DNA of 64,000 nucleotides from Austropuccinia psidii (taxonomy: Eukaryota; Basidiomycota; Pucciniomycetes; Pucciniales; Sphaerophragmiaceae): the NCBI GenBank assembly GCA_023105745.1, contig JALGQZ010000011.1:14351975-14415974 (forward strand), given 5' to 3'. Both the position numbers and the translations under genes were made by a program. This document shows positions 1 to 11,552 of the stretch, in pieces. The notes beneath the pieces are model-generated. The model saw nothing but the letters and a program-made list of their open reading frames with translations. It searched no databases and was not told the DNA's origin. Within the stretch, counting starts at the first letter, position 1; the number at the start of each line of letters is the position of its first letter.

Positions 1-266
1 AAGTATTTTTCATATTAACACCTCAAAGAGTTGATTTAAGCTTATTAACTCTATGGAGATACCCTAGGTGAAAATTTTTTTAGAATCCAAATCTGGCCTT
101 AAATTCATGGATTTACTTACTCAAAAAAAGTTATCCATCTTTCCTAAAAGAAAAAATGATGAATTTTATATATATGCATGACTTATGGGTTATGCTTAGT
201 TGAAAATTTATTTTCAAAGATATTTGTGGCCTATTTGGGTATTTAAAATATACCTCAAGGCTCACA
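1..266 (-). repeat. Truncated, degenerate B-like LTR end
   Basis: This is the outer end of a B-type LTR, cut by the window start. It ends in ATACCTCAAGGCTCACA. Just upstream it shares with the intact B LTRs (for example 19600-19828) the order: short 'tacccta(g)gtg' block, 'agaatccaaa', 'aaaaaaagttat', then 'ttgtggcc..tgggtat'. Many substitutions show it is old. No internal retroelement sequence is recognisable next to it, so whether it was a solo LTR cannot be told. Confidence 0.55.
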
Positions 267-1123
267 TTGTTTCAGTAGAGAAATGGAACAATATTTCATC
301 TTTTTTTGAAATTATCAATAAATATGATTAATAAAAAATAACAACACTGAAATGATGCTTTATTTTCTTTGTTCAGCAATCTGGTGCTCTTAAAGGTTTA
401 CTAACCTCAATATTTTGTTCAGGATTTATTTAGACCTCTGATTTTAATTCAAAAAAAAAGTAACCCATCTTGTTTTCACATACTTCATGGTGAAATGAAT
501 ATTTTTTCAAACAAAAATATTCAAAATCTCACTCATTTAAATTCTGGTTATTGAATTATATTTTTCAAACCAGTTTTATTTCCTTTTTCTCCTTTTTGGA
601 TTGTTTGTAGCGGTAGAAATATATATTTGTCTGTAATTATTTCTATTATTATGTATCAATTCAAGAAATCTCACCTTGAAAAAATAATTTCATCCTGAAA
701 GTCCTTCCACACTTCCTTCCTCCACTCTCATCACTTTGTAATCATTTTATATGATGAATTTTATATTAAACTAACTTCCACAATTATTTCAAATATTAAC
801 AATTGTTTTCAAATCATCATCTTCTGCATATCAATAAATCACTTTGAAATTTTGTGATATGATTACTACTGGGACTCAAACTGATGATCACAATTATTTC
901 AAAGATGAGTCAACATCTTGAAATGATATCTTCAACTGCCTCACTGATAATAAATCAATAACTAGACAACAGAAAAGGATTTTTGGCTAATTTGATCAAA
1001 CTGAAACAACTCTTGGACTTATTAATAACATCTTTTCTTTGATTTCACTTGATAAGAAGAAGAATTCCAATTTATATTGGATCAAACTCCCTCCTGAAAA
1101 TCCTCATATCAACCATATTTACT
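267..1123. other. AT-rich stretch, no recognisable gene
   Basis: No long ORF, RNA gene or retroelement domain is visible on either strand. Short stretches around 860-1120 look like decayed coding sequence, with locally lower AT and interrupted frames, but I cannot assign them to a family. The segment once continued directly into 2930 onward: the solo LTR at 1129-2924 with its target duplication interrupts it. Confidence 0.4.
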
Positions 1124-1128
1124 AATTA

Positions 1129-2924
1129 TGTGAGCCTTAGAGGTATTTTTATATACCCAAAAGACCACAAATGATAAATTAAAATATAAATATAAATAAA
1201 ATAAATTTATTTATATTATAAAAATACAAATTTATATTCAAAAATCAAAACTGAATTATAATTTAAAAATAAAATTACAATAAAATTTAAAATTATGAAA
1301 ATTCATTTTTACTTGTAAAAATTATGTAAAAATGAATTTTTAATAAAAATTATGAAATTAAAATACTTTTGGTAAAAATTTATATAAAATATATTATAAA
1401 TTTTTCTCCAATAAATAAACATATAAAAGTTATTTCACCATTTGATTCCTCATAAAAAATTAGGTGGGGTCACCTCTGAGTGAAATTTTTGTAACTCAAC
1501 TCTAAATAAGTTTGAATTAAGTTTTTAGTATTTTCAATAAACAAGTTGAAAATACTCAAAACTTTAATTCAATTCACACCACATGCGGTGTTAACCATCA
1601 ATTTTTGTGTTAAAATTGAGGTGTTGTGTTTAGTTTAGAAGCTAGGAGGAATTGAAGTATTTTCAATTGAATTCAATTGAAATGTCAAAATGTGCGTGTG
1701 TATTACATAAGTGAACTTTGATTTACATATGAGGTATCAATTATTACTGTATTTTACAGTACAATTAAATTGAATTACATATGTAAATTATCAGTATAAT
1801 ACATGATGAGGAATTAAAGGAAAAAATAAATTGGGGGGGGGGAAAAGGAACTCTAGCTCTAAGGGGGAGCTAGACCCCCAAATTCCTTGCTGACAGGCGT
1901 GAGATGTCAAAATTCACGCAAAAGTTCATCACTTTTGGCCTGGAATTGAGTCACAGGGTCTGTGACTCAATTGATGATGAGGTTTTGATACCAAGCAGGG
2001 TGGTTTTAACTGCTGCCAAGAGGGTAAAAATACCCTTAAGTTAAAAAAATGTTAGTAAAAACAGTTTTAACTGGTTTCTACGCCTTTTACCCACATTATG
2101 ACGTGTTTTTAAGGCTCTAGACCAGGTATTGCTATAGTAATGGCTGATTTAAGGGTCTAAAATGGCTAAAAATGGCTTAAACCAGCCCCTTTTTGGTCTA
2201 AACCAGGGTTCAATGATGCCATAATTGGCTTTTCTGTTGTCAGACTGTTTTTAGCGACTGACAAGAGTAAATTTTACTTTTGGAGTAAGAAAATTGATGG
2301 CTATAAAAGAATGTGTTCTTTGCCCCACTTTTTTCTTCGTGTTAGAATCTTCTCCTTTTATAATTAGTTTAAACACTGTTAAACCAATCAACAAAAGATT
2401 CCAACCAAATTTCTTAAATAGTTTTAAGCCTTTTGACCACGTGAAAAACTAATTATAAGCATTGTTTGTAACTTTTATAGTTATTTTTACCCCTGAACCA
2501 CCCCAAAAGTGAATTAAAGCATCTTTCATCACTGTAAACTTTGTCACTTTGTTTCCAAATTCACTCTGGTAACTTTTAGGCGTGTTTTCTCTTTAATATT
2601 CTTTTTAAAGACTTTTCTCTTCAATTAATTGCTTGCAGTTCTTTGCTCAATTACTTCCAATTGAAATTGCTCTTGAAGAAATTTCTTTTGTAGCCTTAAA
2701 TATCTCTTGTAGAGTATTTTGGGATATATTTTTATTGTTGGTAAAACAATAAATTTTGATAATATCATTGTTTTATACTAATAAAGCTATAAACAATAAA
2801 AGTGGTGTGTTTTCTCTTAAAAATCATATTTCTTACTATTTTTAATTGATTTTTACCTTATACAGATTTTGAGGACAGGAAAAGTACTTGATTTTTAATC
2901 AAAGTTTCATATCCACACCTTACA
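1129..2924 (+). repeat. Solo LTR of family C, with 5-bp TSD AATTA
   Basis: The sequence starts TGTGAGCCTTAG and ends CACACCTTACA. It is flanked by a perfect 5-bp target site duplication, AATTA (1124-1128 and 2925-2929). It matches the 5' LTR of element C (40203-42028, opposite strand) throughout, including the block 'aggtggggtcacctctg' and the TATA region. No internal coding region adjoins either side, so this is a solo LTR left by LTR-LTR recombination. Length is 1796 bp. The exact TSD suggests it is not very old. Confidence 0.9.
2302..2309 (+). promoter_or_regulatory. TATA box of C-family LTR
   Basis: TATAAAAG lies in the context GGCTATAAAAGAATG, inside the LTR and upstream of a pyrimidine-rich stretch. 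The same octamer sits at the matching position in the C-type LTRs at 7375 and, on the minus strand, at 40821-40828. It is therefore the likely core promoter marking the U3/R boundary. Confidence 0.6.
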
Positions 2925-2929
2925 AATTA

Positions 2930-5900
2930 ACAATAATGAAACACCATATATTTCAATATTGATTTATAAATTACATCACTTCCAAAGCCCTAGTCCCATA
3001 TTAAAAAAGCTTCAGAAGATAATAATCATTCTGAATAGTTATAACCTCACCATAAATTAACACAAGCAAGGAGGGATAATGAGAGGTATTGGGTTTTGTC
3101 AGGGTTATGAATTTGGAAGGCCAGATTTCATTTATGAAAGAAAACATGGTTTACTAAAGAAGAGGTTGATCATGACAGTTCAAAGTGGTTGAAACTCCAA
3201 AATTTTGATTAATATCTATACTAAAGAACTTAAAAATTCTTGAACAATGCACTCAATAATAACCAAAAAATGATGAAAGCAGCCCTATTACTAAGATTAA
3301 GTAAGCTTTAATGGAAAGAAGACAATAAAAATGAGTTTAATTTATTTTCCAACATCGTTTCTACTTGAAAGTTTCTACAAAAAGGCTCACAATGATAAAA
3401 ATGATCCTAATCCATGCAAATATGTAATATTTTCATTTATTAATAAAAATAAACTTTAAAAAGTTCCAACTCCTTTTGAGCCCTCAGGAAATGGATTAAA
3501 ATTATAACTAATCTCAAATTTTATTTGAGTTTTTCAAAAAAGAAAGTTATTATAGAAATTATTTGGAAAACTTCATAAATAATTCATCAAACCAGAAATT
3601 CTACACAAGAATTGATTAACAAAAAATAAATAAACAATTTCAGTTTCTCTTTTCAAATAAACAAAAGATTTATTTAACATTGGAAAAAATTAAAAACTTT
3701 ATTACCTCAAGAAATTAACTCCAAGGTATTTTTGCAGGTAGAATAAAGAAAAAAAAAAGCTGAAGAATATTATCCAAAAAGAGAAATTTGTAAATAATTT
3801 TAATGCTTGGTTCTGTTTTTAATTCAATCTTCAAGATTGTTCCTGAGAATGTGCAAAAAATTAATCATGAATACAAATTGAGGCTTCCAACTATTATTGA
3901 ACCTATAAAAAGTATATGAACAAATTATTTCCTGAATATTAGGCTGGTTAATCAAATATAATTAATCTACGAAGTGTTTGAATTTTGTTGGATTATTCTG
4001 TTAATACAAATCACTCCATTGATCACCCACATGTACCAAGATATTGTGTAAGATCACACATTTCACCACACATTTTAAAAAGTGTTTCACCTAATTATTG
4101 TCATGATTTTGATTTATAATTTGTCTAAACCATGACCACCACCCTTTGAACATACCAATAAAATATTCAAGTCAAAATCAGGATTTAGCAAAAAACAATG
4201 CAGGTTTAATTTTCCTCTTACTGGGAGATTTCTCCTTTGTATACAGGTACAAACCATTGTGAACTTGCAAACTCCATATCACCTAGAATATACTGATCTC
4301 TTGTATAGAATGTTTTCAGTGCTTTGGATATTTTAATATGTTGATATTAGTTCAACTCATGAAGAAAACCTGAAAATTCATCATGAAGCTTGACAGAAAC
4401 ATTTATCTATTTCACACACTAATTGAATTGCAATTGAATACCTAAGTTTAACTCCTATCAATATAGAAAATCATTATATTAAGTAACCAAAACATTTTTT
4501 TTGGTTAAAATGAAGTAATTTAAATTGTTTTATTAATTCAATCACTAGCTTATCCAAAATATGCTACAAAAAAAATCAAGATAAAAGTATTATTGCTATA
4601 CCAGAGTCAATTATACTGAAAACACAGTTCTTATGTCCCAATAAGGATTCATGGACTAAAAATATTGGAATCTATTATTATGGAGAAATAATATCAAGAA
4701 ATATAATCCTTCCATAAAGAAATTAAGCAAAAACTGGATGTAAAAGAATATATAAACTGATTAAAATCAATATTTAATAGTCCAAATAATAAAAAAAGCC
4801 TCCAAAAAGAAATGAAAAATAAGATAGAATGTTAACACCCTTAAAAGAATTAGAAATTAAAGAGCTGAAGGTCTTTGTGTAGCCTTAGAAGAGTAATTGT
4901 GTATTTCCAGAACTTGATTAGAAATTAATAAAGTATAACTTCAGAGTATTGACCCATTATAGAATTCAACAAAAATATTCATTATTTCATGTCTTTTAAT
5001 GATTTTTAAATATTAAAAATATGTTAGAATACTTCTTTCATAACTTGAAGTGATTTAATAACATTAATTTAGAAGTTTGAAATCATTATTGTATTATTAT
5101 TGGGAACAAACAGAGAGAGTAGGCTTCTTTTAGCACCATGAAACTCACAGATGTCTGAAAAGGAGTAAAGTGAAAAATGAGTTACCTACTTTGGATTTGT
5201 GCTTAAATCAACTTCTGTCACATACGCTTATTATAATTACTTAATTAAGAAATTTCATGTGGAAAAATACCCATTTAAAGTGCAGAAATAATCAAGTTAC
5301 CACAGTAATACTGTAGAATCCTCAAAATTTGACTGTATGTGAAAATTTAATGGAGATTATTAAAACACAATCTTTTTGGCTCAAGTGTATATATTCACTT
5401 TCACTAGTAGTGCTTAAATTTTAAGAGTACTCCATTAAGATTTTTATTTTTTATGACTTTTTGAAGTTTTACTCTCTTTTTATGTGTTACAATCAAATAG
5501 TATAGTAAAAGCCCTTTACTCTGAAGTGCTTCTATCAATACTATTAAAAAAGAATTTTGATTAATCATATTGGATATATCAATGGTAAATAATCAATAAT
5601 TGAATTGGAAACAGAAGTCAAAGGTGCTAGTTACCTTCCTGGAAATTAAATAAAAGAAGCTTACAAGCCATTTTCTCACAAATAATAGGACTTGGACTTG
5701 GTGGAAATAGTTCCTGAAAGGTCCCGATAAGCCAATGACGACAGGATAAAGCATTCATCCAAGCTTTGGATCTCACTAAACCTCAGTGGCCTCAGAATAT
5801 GGGTACCCTGGATCTCTTTGATGTCTTTTTCTATCTCTGGCTTCTTTTCAAATAAAAATAGTGATTCAGCCCTTGAGGCTTATATAAAATGCAGGTGAAA

Positions 5901-6237
5901 AAAGACTTTATTTAAAGATACAGTACTTTTAAGCTGTAAAAACATGTATAAACATAAATTGAGTATATATTTAATATGGGATTTGTTAGAATACCACTAT
6001 TTTGGTATAAAACATCAAAAACAAAATTTTACAATTTTTTTATGTTGTTGTCAGTCTGTGGCTCAGAACCAGAGTACAAGCGTGACAGCCAAATTGAAAT
6101 AAACCAATGGTAGAGTAAAATACCACTAAAACATGGAGCTGAGCCAAACTGGCTCAGAAGGTATCAAAAAAAGAGGAAACTAACCTCTTTCCAAATATAC
6201 AACTCCCATAATCATAGGACAAATAATAACAGAGTTA
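2930..6237. other. AT-rich intergenic DNA, no gene recognised
   Basis: There is no ORF with a recognisable domain, no tRNA or rRNA, and no LTR ends. Sequence around 3060-3190 and 5630-5880 is less AT-rich and could be fossil coding sequence, but all frames are broken and I cannot name it. Everything else is low-complexity A/T-rich sequence. Confidence 0.4.
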
Positions 6238-6242
6238 TTCAG

Positions 6243-7972
6243 TGTGAGCCTTAGAGGTATTTTTATATACCCAAAAGACAACAAATGTCAAAATTATGTT
6301 ATGATTATAAATAAATAAATTTATTCATATTATACAAACAAGAAAAAACAACTAAATAATCTCATTGTAATATAAAATTAAAATTACATTGAAATTTAAA
6401 ATAGTCAAAATACACTTTTACTTGGAAAAATTAAGTAAAAGTGAATTTTCAACAAAAATATTAAAATTACAATATTTTTGGAAAAAAGTTCAACAAAATT
6501 CATTATAAAGTTTTATCCAATAAATAAATTTAAGATATTTATTTAAGCATTGGATTCTTTATAAAAAATAAGGTGGGGTCACCTCTGCGTGAAACGACTG
6601 TAACTCAACTCTAAATAAGCTTAAATTAAGCTTTTGATATTTTCTGTATGAAAATATCAAAATCCTCAGGAACTTAAAATAATTAACACCACATGTGGTA
6701 TTAACCATCAATTTTTGTGTTAAAATTCGGGTGTGGTGTGTAGCTCAGAAGTTATGAGGAATTGAAGTATTTTAGATTGAAATGTCAAAATGTGCACGTG
6801 TATTACATAAGTGAACTTTGATTTCAATATGAGGTATCAATTATTAAATTTGTGTACTGTAAAAAATCAATTGAATTGAATATGTAAGTTACAAGTATAA
6901 TACATGATGAGGAATTAAAGAAAAGATAAATTGGAAAGATTAACATTTGTTTGGGGGGAAGGAATCTGGGTGCCAAGGGTGCCAGACTCCCCCAAATTCC
7001 TTCCTGAAAGGCGTGGGATGATGAAATTAATTCAAAATATGAGGTTTTGATACCAACCAGGGCATTTCTAACTGTATCCAAGAGGGTAAAGCTACCCTTA
7101 AGTTGAGGAAATCTTAGCAAAAGAGTTTGTAAAAGGTTTTTACATCTCTTACACAAATCTTAATGTTTTTTGGAGGGTTGAAACCAGGTATTACTATAGA
7201 AATGGCTGATTTATGGGTTTAAAATGGCTTAAAAGAGCTAAAAATGGCCAAAACCAGCCTGTTATTTTTTCTAAACCAGTGTTCATGATGCCATAATTAG
7301 ATTTTCTGTTTTCAGAGTACTTCTAAAGACTGATTAGAGTAAATTTTACTTTTTGGAGTAACAAACTTGGTGGCTATAAAAGAATTTCTTCTTTGCCCCA
7401 CTTTTCTCTTCATGTTAGAATCTTTTCCTTTTAAAATTAGTTTGACCATTGTTGATTAAATCAATGAGAAATTACAACCACCCTATTTAAATCATTTCAA
7501 CCATTTAAAGAATGTGAAAAATCATTATAATAATTGTTTGGAACTCTTCTCATCATTATTACCCTCAAACCTCCCCAAAAGTGAATCAAAGCACCTTTCA
7601 TCACTGTTAACTTGTCACTTTGTTTACAAATTCACCCCGGTCACTTGTGGGAATGTTTTCTCTTTAATATTCTTTTAAAAGACTTTGTTCTTATATCAGT
7701 TTCTTGCAGCTATTTGCTCAATTAATTCTGATTGAAATTTCTCTTGAAGAAATTTCTTTGGTAGCCTTAAATATCTCTTGTAGAGTATTTTTGGGATAAA
7801 TATTTATAATATTATTGTTTTATCCTAATAAAGCTATAAAAAATAAAATTGGTCTTTTTTCTTTTTGAAAATCTTAAAATTTACTATTATTAATTATTTT
7901 TTACTTTATACAAATTTTGAGGACAGGAAAAGTACTTGATTTTTAATCAAAGTTTCATATCAACACCTTACA
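6243..7972 (+). repeat. Second solo LTR of family C, TSD TTCAG/TTCAA
   Basis: It begins TGTGAGCCTTAG and ends ACACCTTACA, and is collinear with the solo LTR at 1129-2924. The flanking pentamers are TTCAG (6238-6242) and TTCAA (7973-7977), one mismatch, as expected of an older insertion. Length is 1730 bp. It is more diverged from the element-C LTRs than the copy at 1129. An ORF antisense inside it (6824-7156) is not a gene. Confidence 0.87.
7375..7382 (+). promoter_or_regulatory. TATA box of C-family LTR
   Basis: TATAAAAG lies in the context TGGCTATAAAAGAATT, at the position equivalent to 2302-2309 in the other solo LTR. Confidence 0.55.
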
Positions 7973-7977
7973 TTCAA

Positions 7978-9198
7978 GCTCAAAGCAGTTTCTGAGAATA
8001 AACCTTGATTTTAAGATCTCATATAAAGTACAGAGAAATAGGCAGAACCCCATAAAATGGGTGGTAAAATTGATGCTCTTGGTCAGGGCTATCCAAAGGT
8101 AGTAGCCAAGCTGAGCTAGCATCAAAACTACATAAGGTAGGTCCAAATTAAAGTCAAATAAGGGTGAATAAAATATTCAACTCTCATCCAACTTCTACAG
8201 CTTTAGTGTTAGATACTTAGAGTGGGATAATTTTACAAAGAGCTCAATCAGAGCTATCTAGTGGTTCCATCCATTTCCAACCAACTCATCTAGAACCAAA
8301 GCTATGGAGCAAACAAGTTCCATATAGGATATAAGAAATATCCATATTTGAATATAGGAAATAAAAAGGAGGTACCATTGTGTAGACCTCATCCAGGGAT
8401 ACACAATGAGTCAAGTGTGAGCTCAATATCTTGAAAAATAACAAATTTATGGCAGTTTTAAAGTTAAAATCCCATAGCTGCACCAATACACTTTTACTGT
8501 GGGATACTATCCCAAATGTCTGATTATGAAGTGTAAATTAGACAAATGTGCCTTTTTATCCTTCAATAACTTTTAGTTCAGTAAATATGGGGTCCGCATA
8601 CAGATTCTGTACAGCATTCTACACTTCATACATGTCATAAGAGGTCTGTGTGGTCCCCAGATAAAGTTTTTGCCCTGTATTGGTGAAAACTGCCCAGATG
8701 TGGTTTCAAAGCCACCTCTGAGCCCAATGAAGGATATACAGGATTTGTGAATGCCCCAATCCAGTCCTTGTAAGTGAAAAATCTTCACTTCCTCTACATG
8801 AAATGGTCTTGAGGACCTTTTCACCCATTTCCAGGATAAAAAGGGACCTTTTTCATCCCAAAAGAGAAATCCCAATCCTTCTATTGACTTAATACATAGT
8901 AAAGCTTCTTAGCAACATTTACAATCTTCAAAAATAATCAGGTACAGCCATAATATTAGTTATTGTATTTCTTACTTTAATGAACCAATTGATAAAGCTT
9001 CATACAGGGATTTCAACAGCGCTCACAATCACTATTCCCCAATACTAAATGCCTGAATATTAATATAAAACTATTTTTATTATTATTATCTGTGTCAAAA
9101 TTAGAGTTAAAGTAGGAGATACACTTATTATCACTTTATTGTAGACTCAGCCTCACAGTTGTATTGATGATAAGGTGTTGGAATAATCTCTATATTCC
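7978..9198. other. Unassigned segment with short ORFs
   Basis: Minus-strand ORFs of 60-100 codons occur here (7955-8146, 8286-8486, 8573-8875). The longest, 8573-8875 (100 codons), lies in a less AT-rich patch and is rich in Trp, Phe and Cys, but no motif is recognisable and no homologous partner exists elsewhere in the window. It could be a relic of a gene or of another transposon. I see nothing that supports a functional gene. Confidence 0.3.
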
Positions 9199-9417
9199 AG
9201 CCTCATAGAGTTAACATAAGCTTATTAACCTGATGAAGCTACCCTATGTGAGCTTTTGTATAGAATCCAAATCTGGCCTCACATATATGGATTTAAATAC
9301 TCAGAAAGGATGAATTTTGGATATTTATATTCCCTAAGGGGTTTGTATCTTTCAACAGTTATTTTAGAGTTATTTGTGACTTTTTTTGGATATGTAAGAC
9401 ATACCTCAAGGCTCACA
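9199..9417 (-). repeat. Degenerate B-like LTR end
   Basis: It resembles 20-266: the shared order is 'gttaacataagcttattaac', 'taccctatgtgag', 'agaatccaaatctggcct', and the terminal ACATACCTCAAGGCTCACA. It is therefore a second fragment of the same old LTR type. The other end of the LTR is not identifiable. Confidence 0.5.
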
Positions 9418-9913
9418 AAAATCAACACAGACTGGGGACTCCTATGCCTGCATAAATTTTGTTTTTTGTCTTCTGTTTTGAATATTGGACCAGAAGATAT
9501 AATATTTCTCATAACTGATCAAGACTTTGATTGAATGCTGAGTATACTATAAAATGGCCCCATCACTCAGTCCAAATAGTATGCCCAGTTTCTCCCATGC
9601 ATCCTCATTTAAATTTGATCCTAATAAGCATAGCTAAACTGCCATTTTATGTATAGATCTCACTGTTTATATTGAGAGTCATCATATAAGATCTCATCAT
9701 CTTGGATAATTATGAAAAATATTCTGAAGTATTAATGAGAAGTGTCAACAATCTCTTAAAATTTGTTACCAGATAAGTTGACTAAAAACCCTGAAATATA
9801 TGTATAATAAAAACAATTTATTTCTCTGGGTCTAAGGTATTTCTGCTCTCTTAGGTGATGTAAACATAAGATGGGGGCTTATACATCAGTATAAGAACCA
9901 GAGTCCAACACAT
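9418..9913. other. Short unassigned segment
   Basis: About 500 bases between an LTR relic and the D-family LTR. The ORFs on both strands at 9256-9534 run across the LTR end and are not credible genes. I see no RNA gene or repeat boundary here. Confidence 0.35.
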
Positions 9914-11310
9914 TGTAACAACCACTATCCAGGGGTAAGGGTACTCAATCTTAAACCCACTAAAGCAAATCAAACCAGAAAATCCATTGTGTGTATCAGT
10001 AATCAGTTTCTGAATTCTTTCTTTCTGAAAAATGCATACAGCTTGGTTCATTAATACAGTATATCAACCCTTTTACAGGTTAGATTGACCTAATAAAGCT
10101 TGGATTAACCATCCTGAAGCTGTATGATCACTCAATAATACCACACCTCCTGTACAGATCTTGTACAGTGGTACAGGACCTGTATTGTTCACACTCAATT
10201 CAATCATCAATTCCTCTCATTAAAATTCTCTGTCTGGATCGGGGCTGGTGATTCTCACATATAACAGCCCCTCTTTCCTCTCTGGGGACTTTTCACCAGT
10301 TTATTTATTATTTAATAAATACTCTTACTCTTATTTTGTGGGTAATATATTTATTGATATTAAGTTAGTCTTTGAATTTCTTCTTCATCTATACAGTATG
10401 AGTTGTGGTGGCCATAACCTTATCAAAACTTATCTTTCTGACAGGTTGAAACAGTGGAATCGGACTTGTTTGTGGTTGGATGTTTTATTTCTTACTCTTA
10501 TTATTTGTTTCTGCTTTTCTTATATTTATTTTATTAGAAATTATATCAATATTACACTATTAAGTGTATTCCATCTTATTTTATCCTGAGCCCTCCATTA
10601 GTGAGTTCCAGGCCCTCTTCACTTAGAAGAGCTGCTGTGACATTAAACCAATTAACTCCTAATTTCTTCTTTCTTTTCATTAATTTATATTAATTTCTCT
10701 CATTCTTCACGCATAACTCTTTTATTATTTTTCTCTCATCAATTTTCATCTCACTCACTTTATTCAAATGAAAATTGATTCTTCTCATCCCTTAGTCATT
10801 GCTGACCATCTCACTTTCATTCTCAATTATTTATCAAAACCACAATTTCTTTGATTTTCTTATTCAGGTATTATCAGGATTTTCTATTGATTGGGATTCA
10901 TTTTGGTTATTGATTCAGCAATTCAGGATTGTGTTTTAATATGACTTATTGACTGGCTTTGAATTCCTCAAGATAACTGATTGATCTTGATTATTGATTG
11001 ATTTTGACTCAGAAAGATATTGAATTGGTTCCTGAAGATATTGATTAACAGAATAATTCCTCAAGACCTTGATTTTATATTGAAGACATTATTGACTTAT
11101 TGATTATTTAATTATTCAAGATTTTTTTGATATTTGATTTGAATTTATATTTGAAATTGACTGAATTTATTGATTCAATTTGATTTCACCTCAAGATTGT
11201 TGATTTATTTCTGAAACTTCATCAAGAATTTTGTTGTTATTGATTTGGCCAAGATTTTATTCCTTATTTGCAAGTATAATCAAGTTCATTAAGCTTCTTA
11301 TTCTCAAATA
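9914..11310 (+). repeat. D-family LTR plus 5' leader (plus strand)
   Basis: It starts TGTAACAACC, followed by CAGGGGTAAGGGTA, and runs to the gag start codon at 11311. It is the inverted counterpart of 43174-44562, sharing for example the 'gagccctcca', 'ggccctcttcact' and 'ttcatctcactcac'-like blocks. The copies differ at roughly a quarter of positions by eye, so they come from independent insertions. I could not place the 3' edge of the LTR or the primer-binding site; the last few hundred bases are a simple 'attgattt/caagat'-rich leader. The preceding pentamer CACAT is not repeated at the far end of the minus-strand D element. Confidence 0.7.
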
Positions 11311-11552
11311 ATGCCAGTTCAGCATAGCCCTCCAGACAGAAATACTAGAACTCAAAGAAGTCCAGCTGTTCTCACTCCTACAGCAAGGGTTCCTCTTGAC
11401 CACACACTGTCAGTTCATCAACTAAGTGCAAAATTGGACAGAGGACCACCAATGGAAGAAGCAGCACCCTCCAGAAGAGGGGGAATGGAATCAAGAAGAT
11501 CAAGATCATTATCTGGCAATTTGGGTGGTTATCCTGGAATTTCTAAAGGTTC
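11311..11552 (+). pseudogene. gag N-terminal fragment, family D
   Basis: The fragment encodes about 80 residues beginning MPVQHSPP, with the arginine/serine-rich stretch APSRRGG..SRRSRSLSG. That start is typical of one rust-fungus gypsy Gag as I recall it, and it is matched by the minus-strand copy starting at 43173. The ATG follows the D LTR/leader directly. The frame is cut about 80 codons in, where the DNA switches into antisense integrase sequence. The last few codons and the stop (to 11562) belong to that other sequence. No capsid or zinc knuckle remains, so it cannot make a working Gag. Confidence 0.75.

Noticed and set aside
6824..7156. 110-codon minus-strand ORF
   Set aside because: It lies wholly inside the solo C-type LTR (6243-7972), and the matching region of the other C-type LTRs does not keep it open as far as I can see.
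9256..9534. 92-codon plus-strand ORF and its antisense partner as genes
   Set aside because: They run across the end of an old LTR into unrelated sequence, are open on both strands, and have no recognisable motif.
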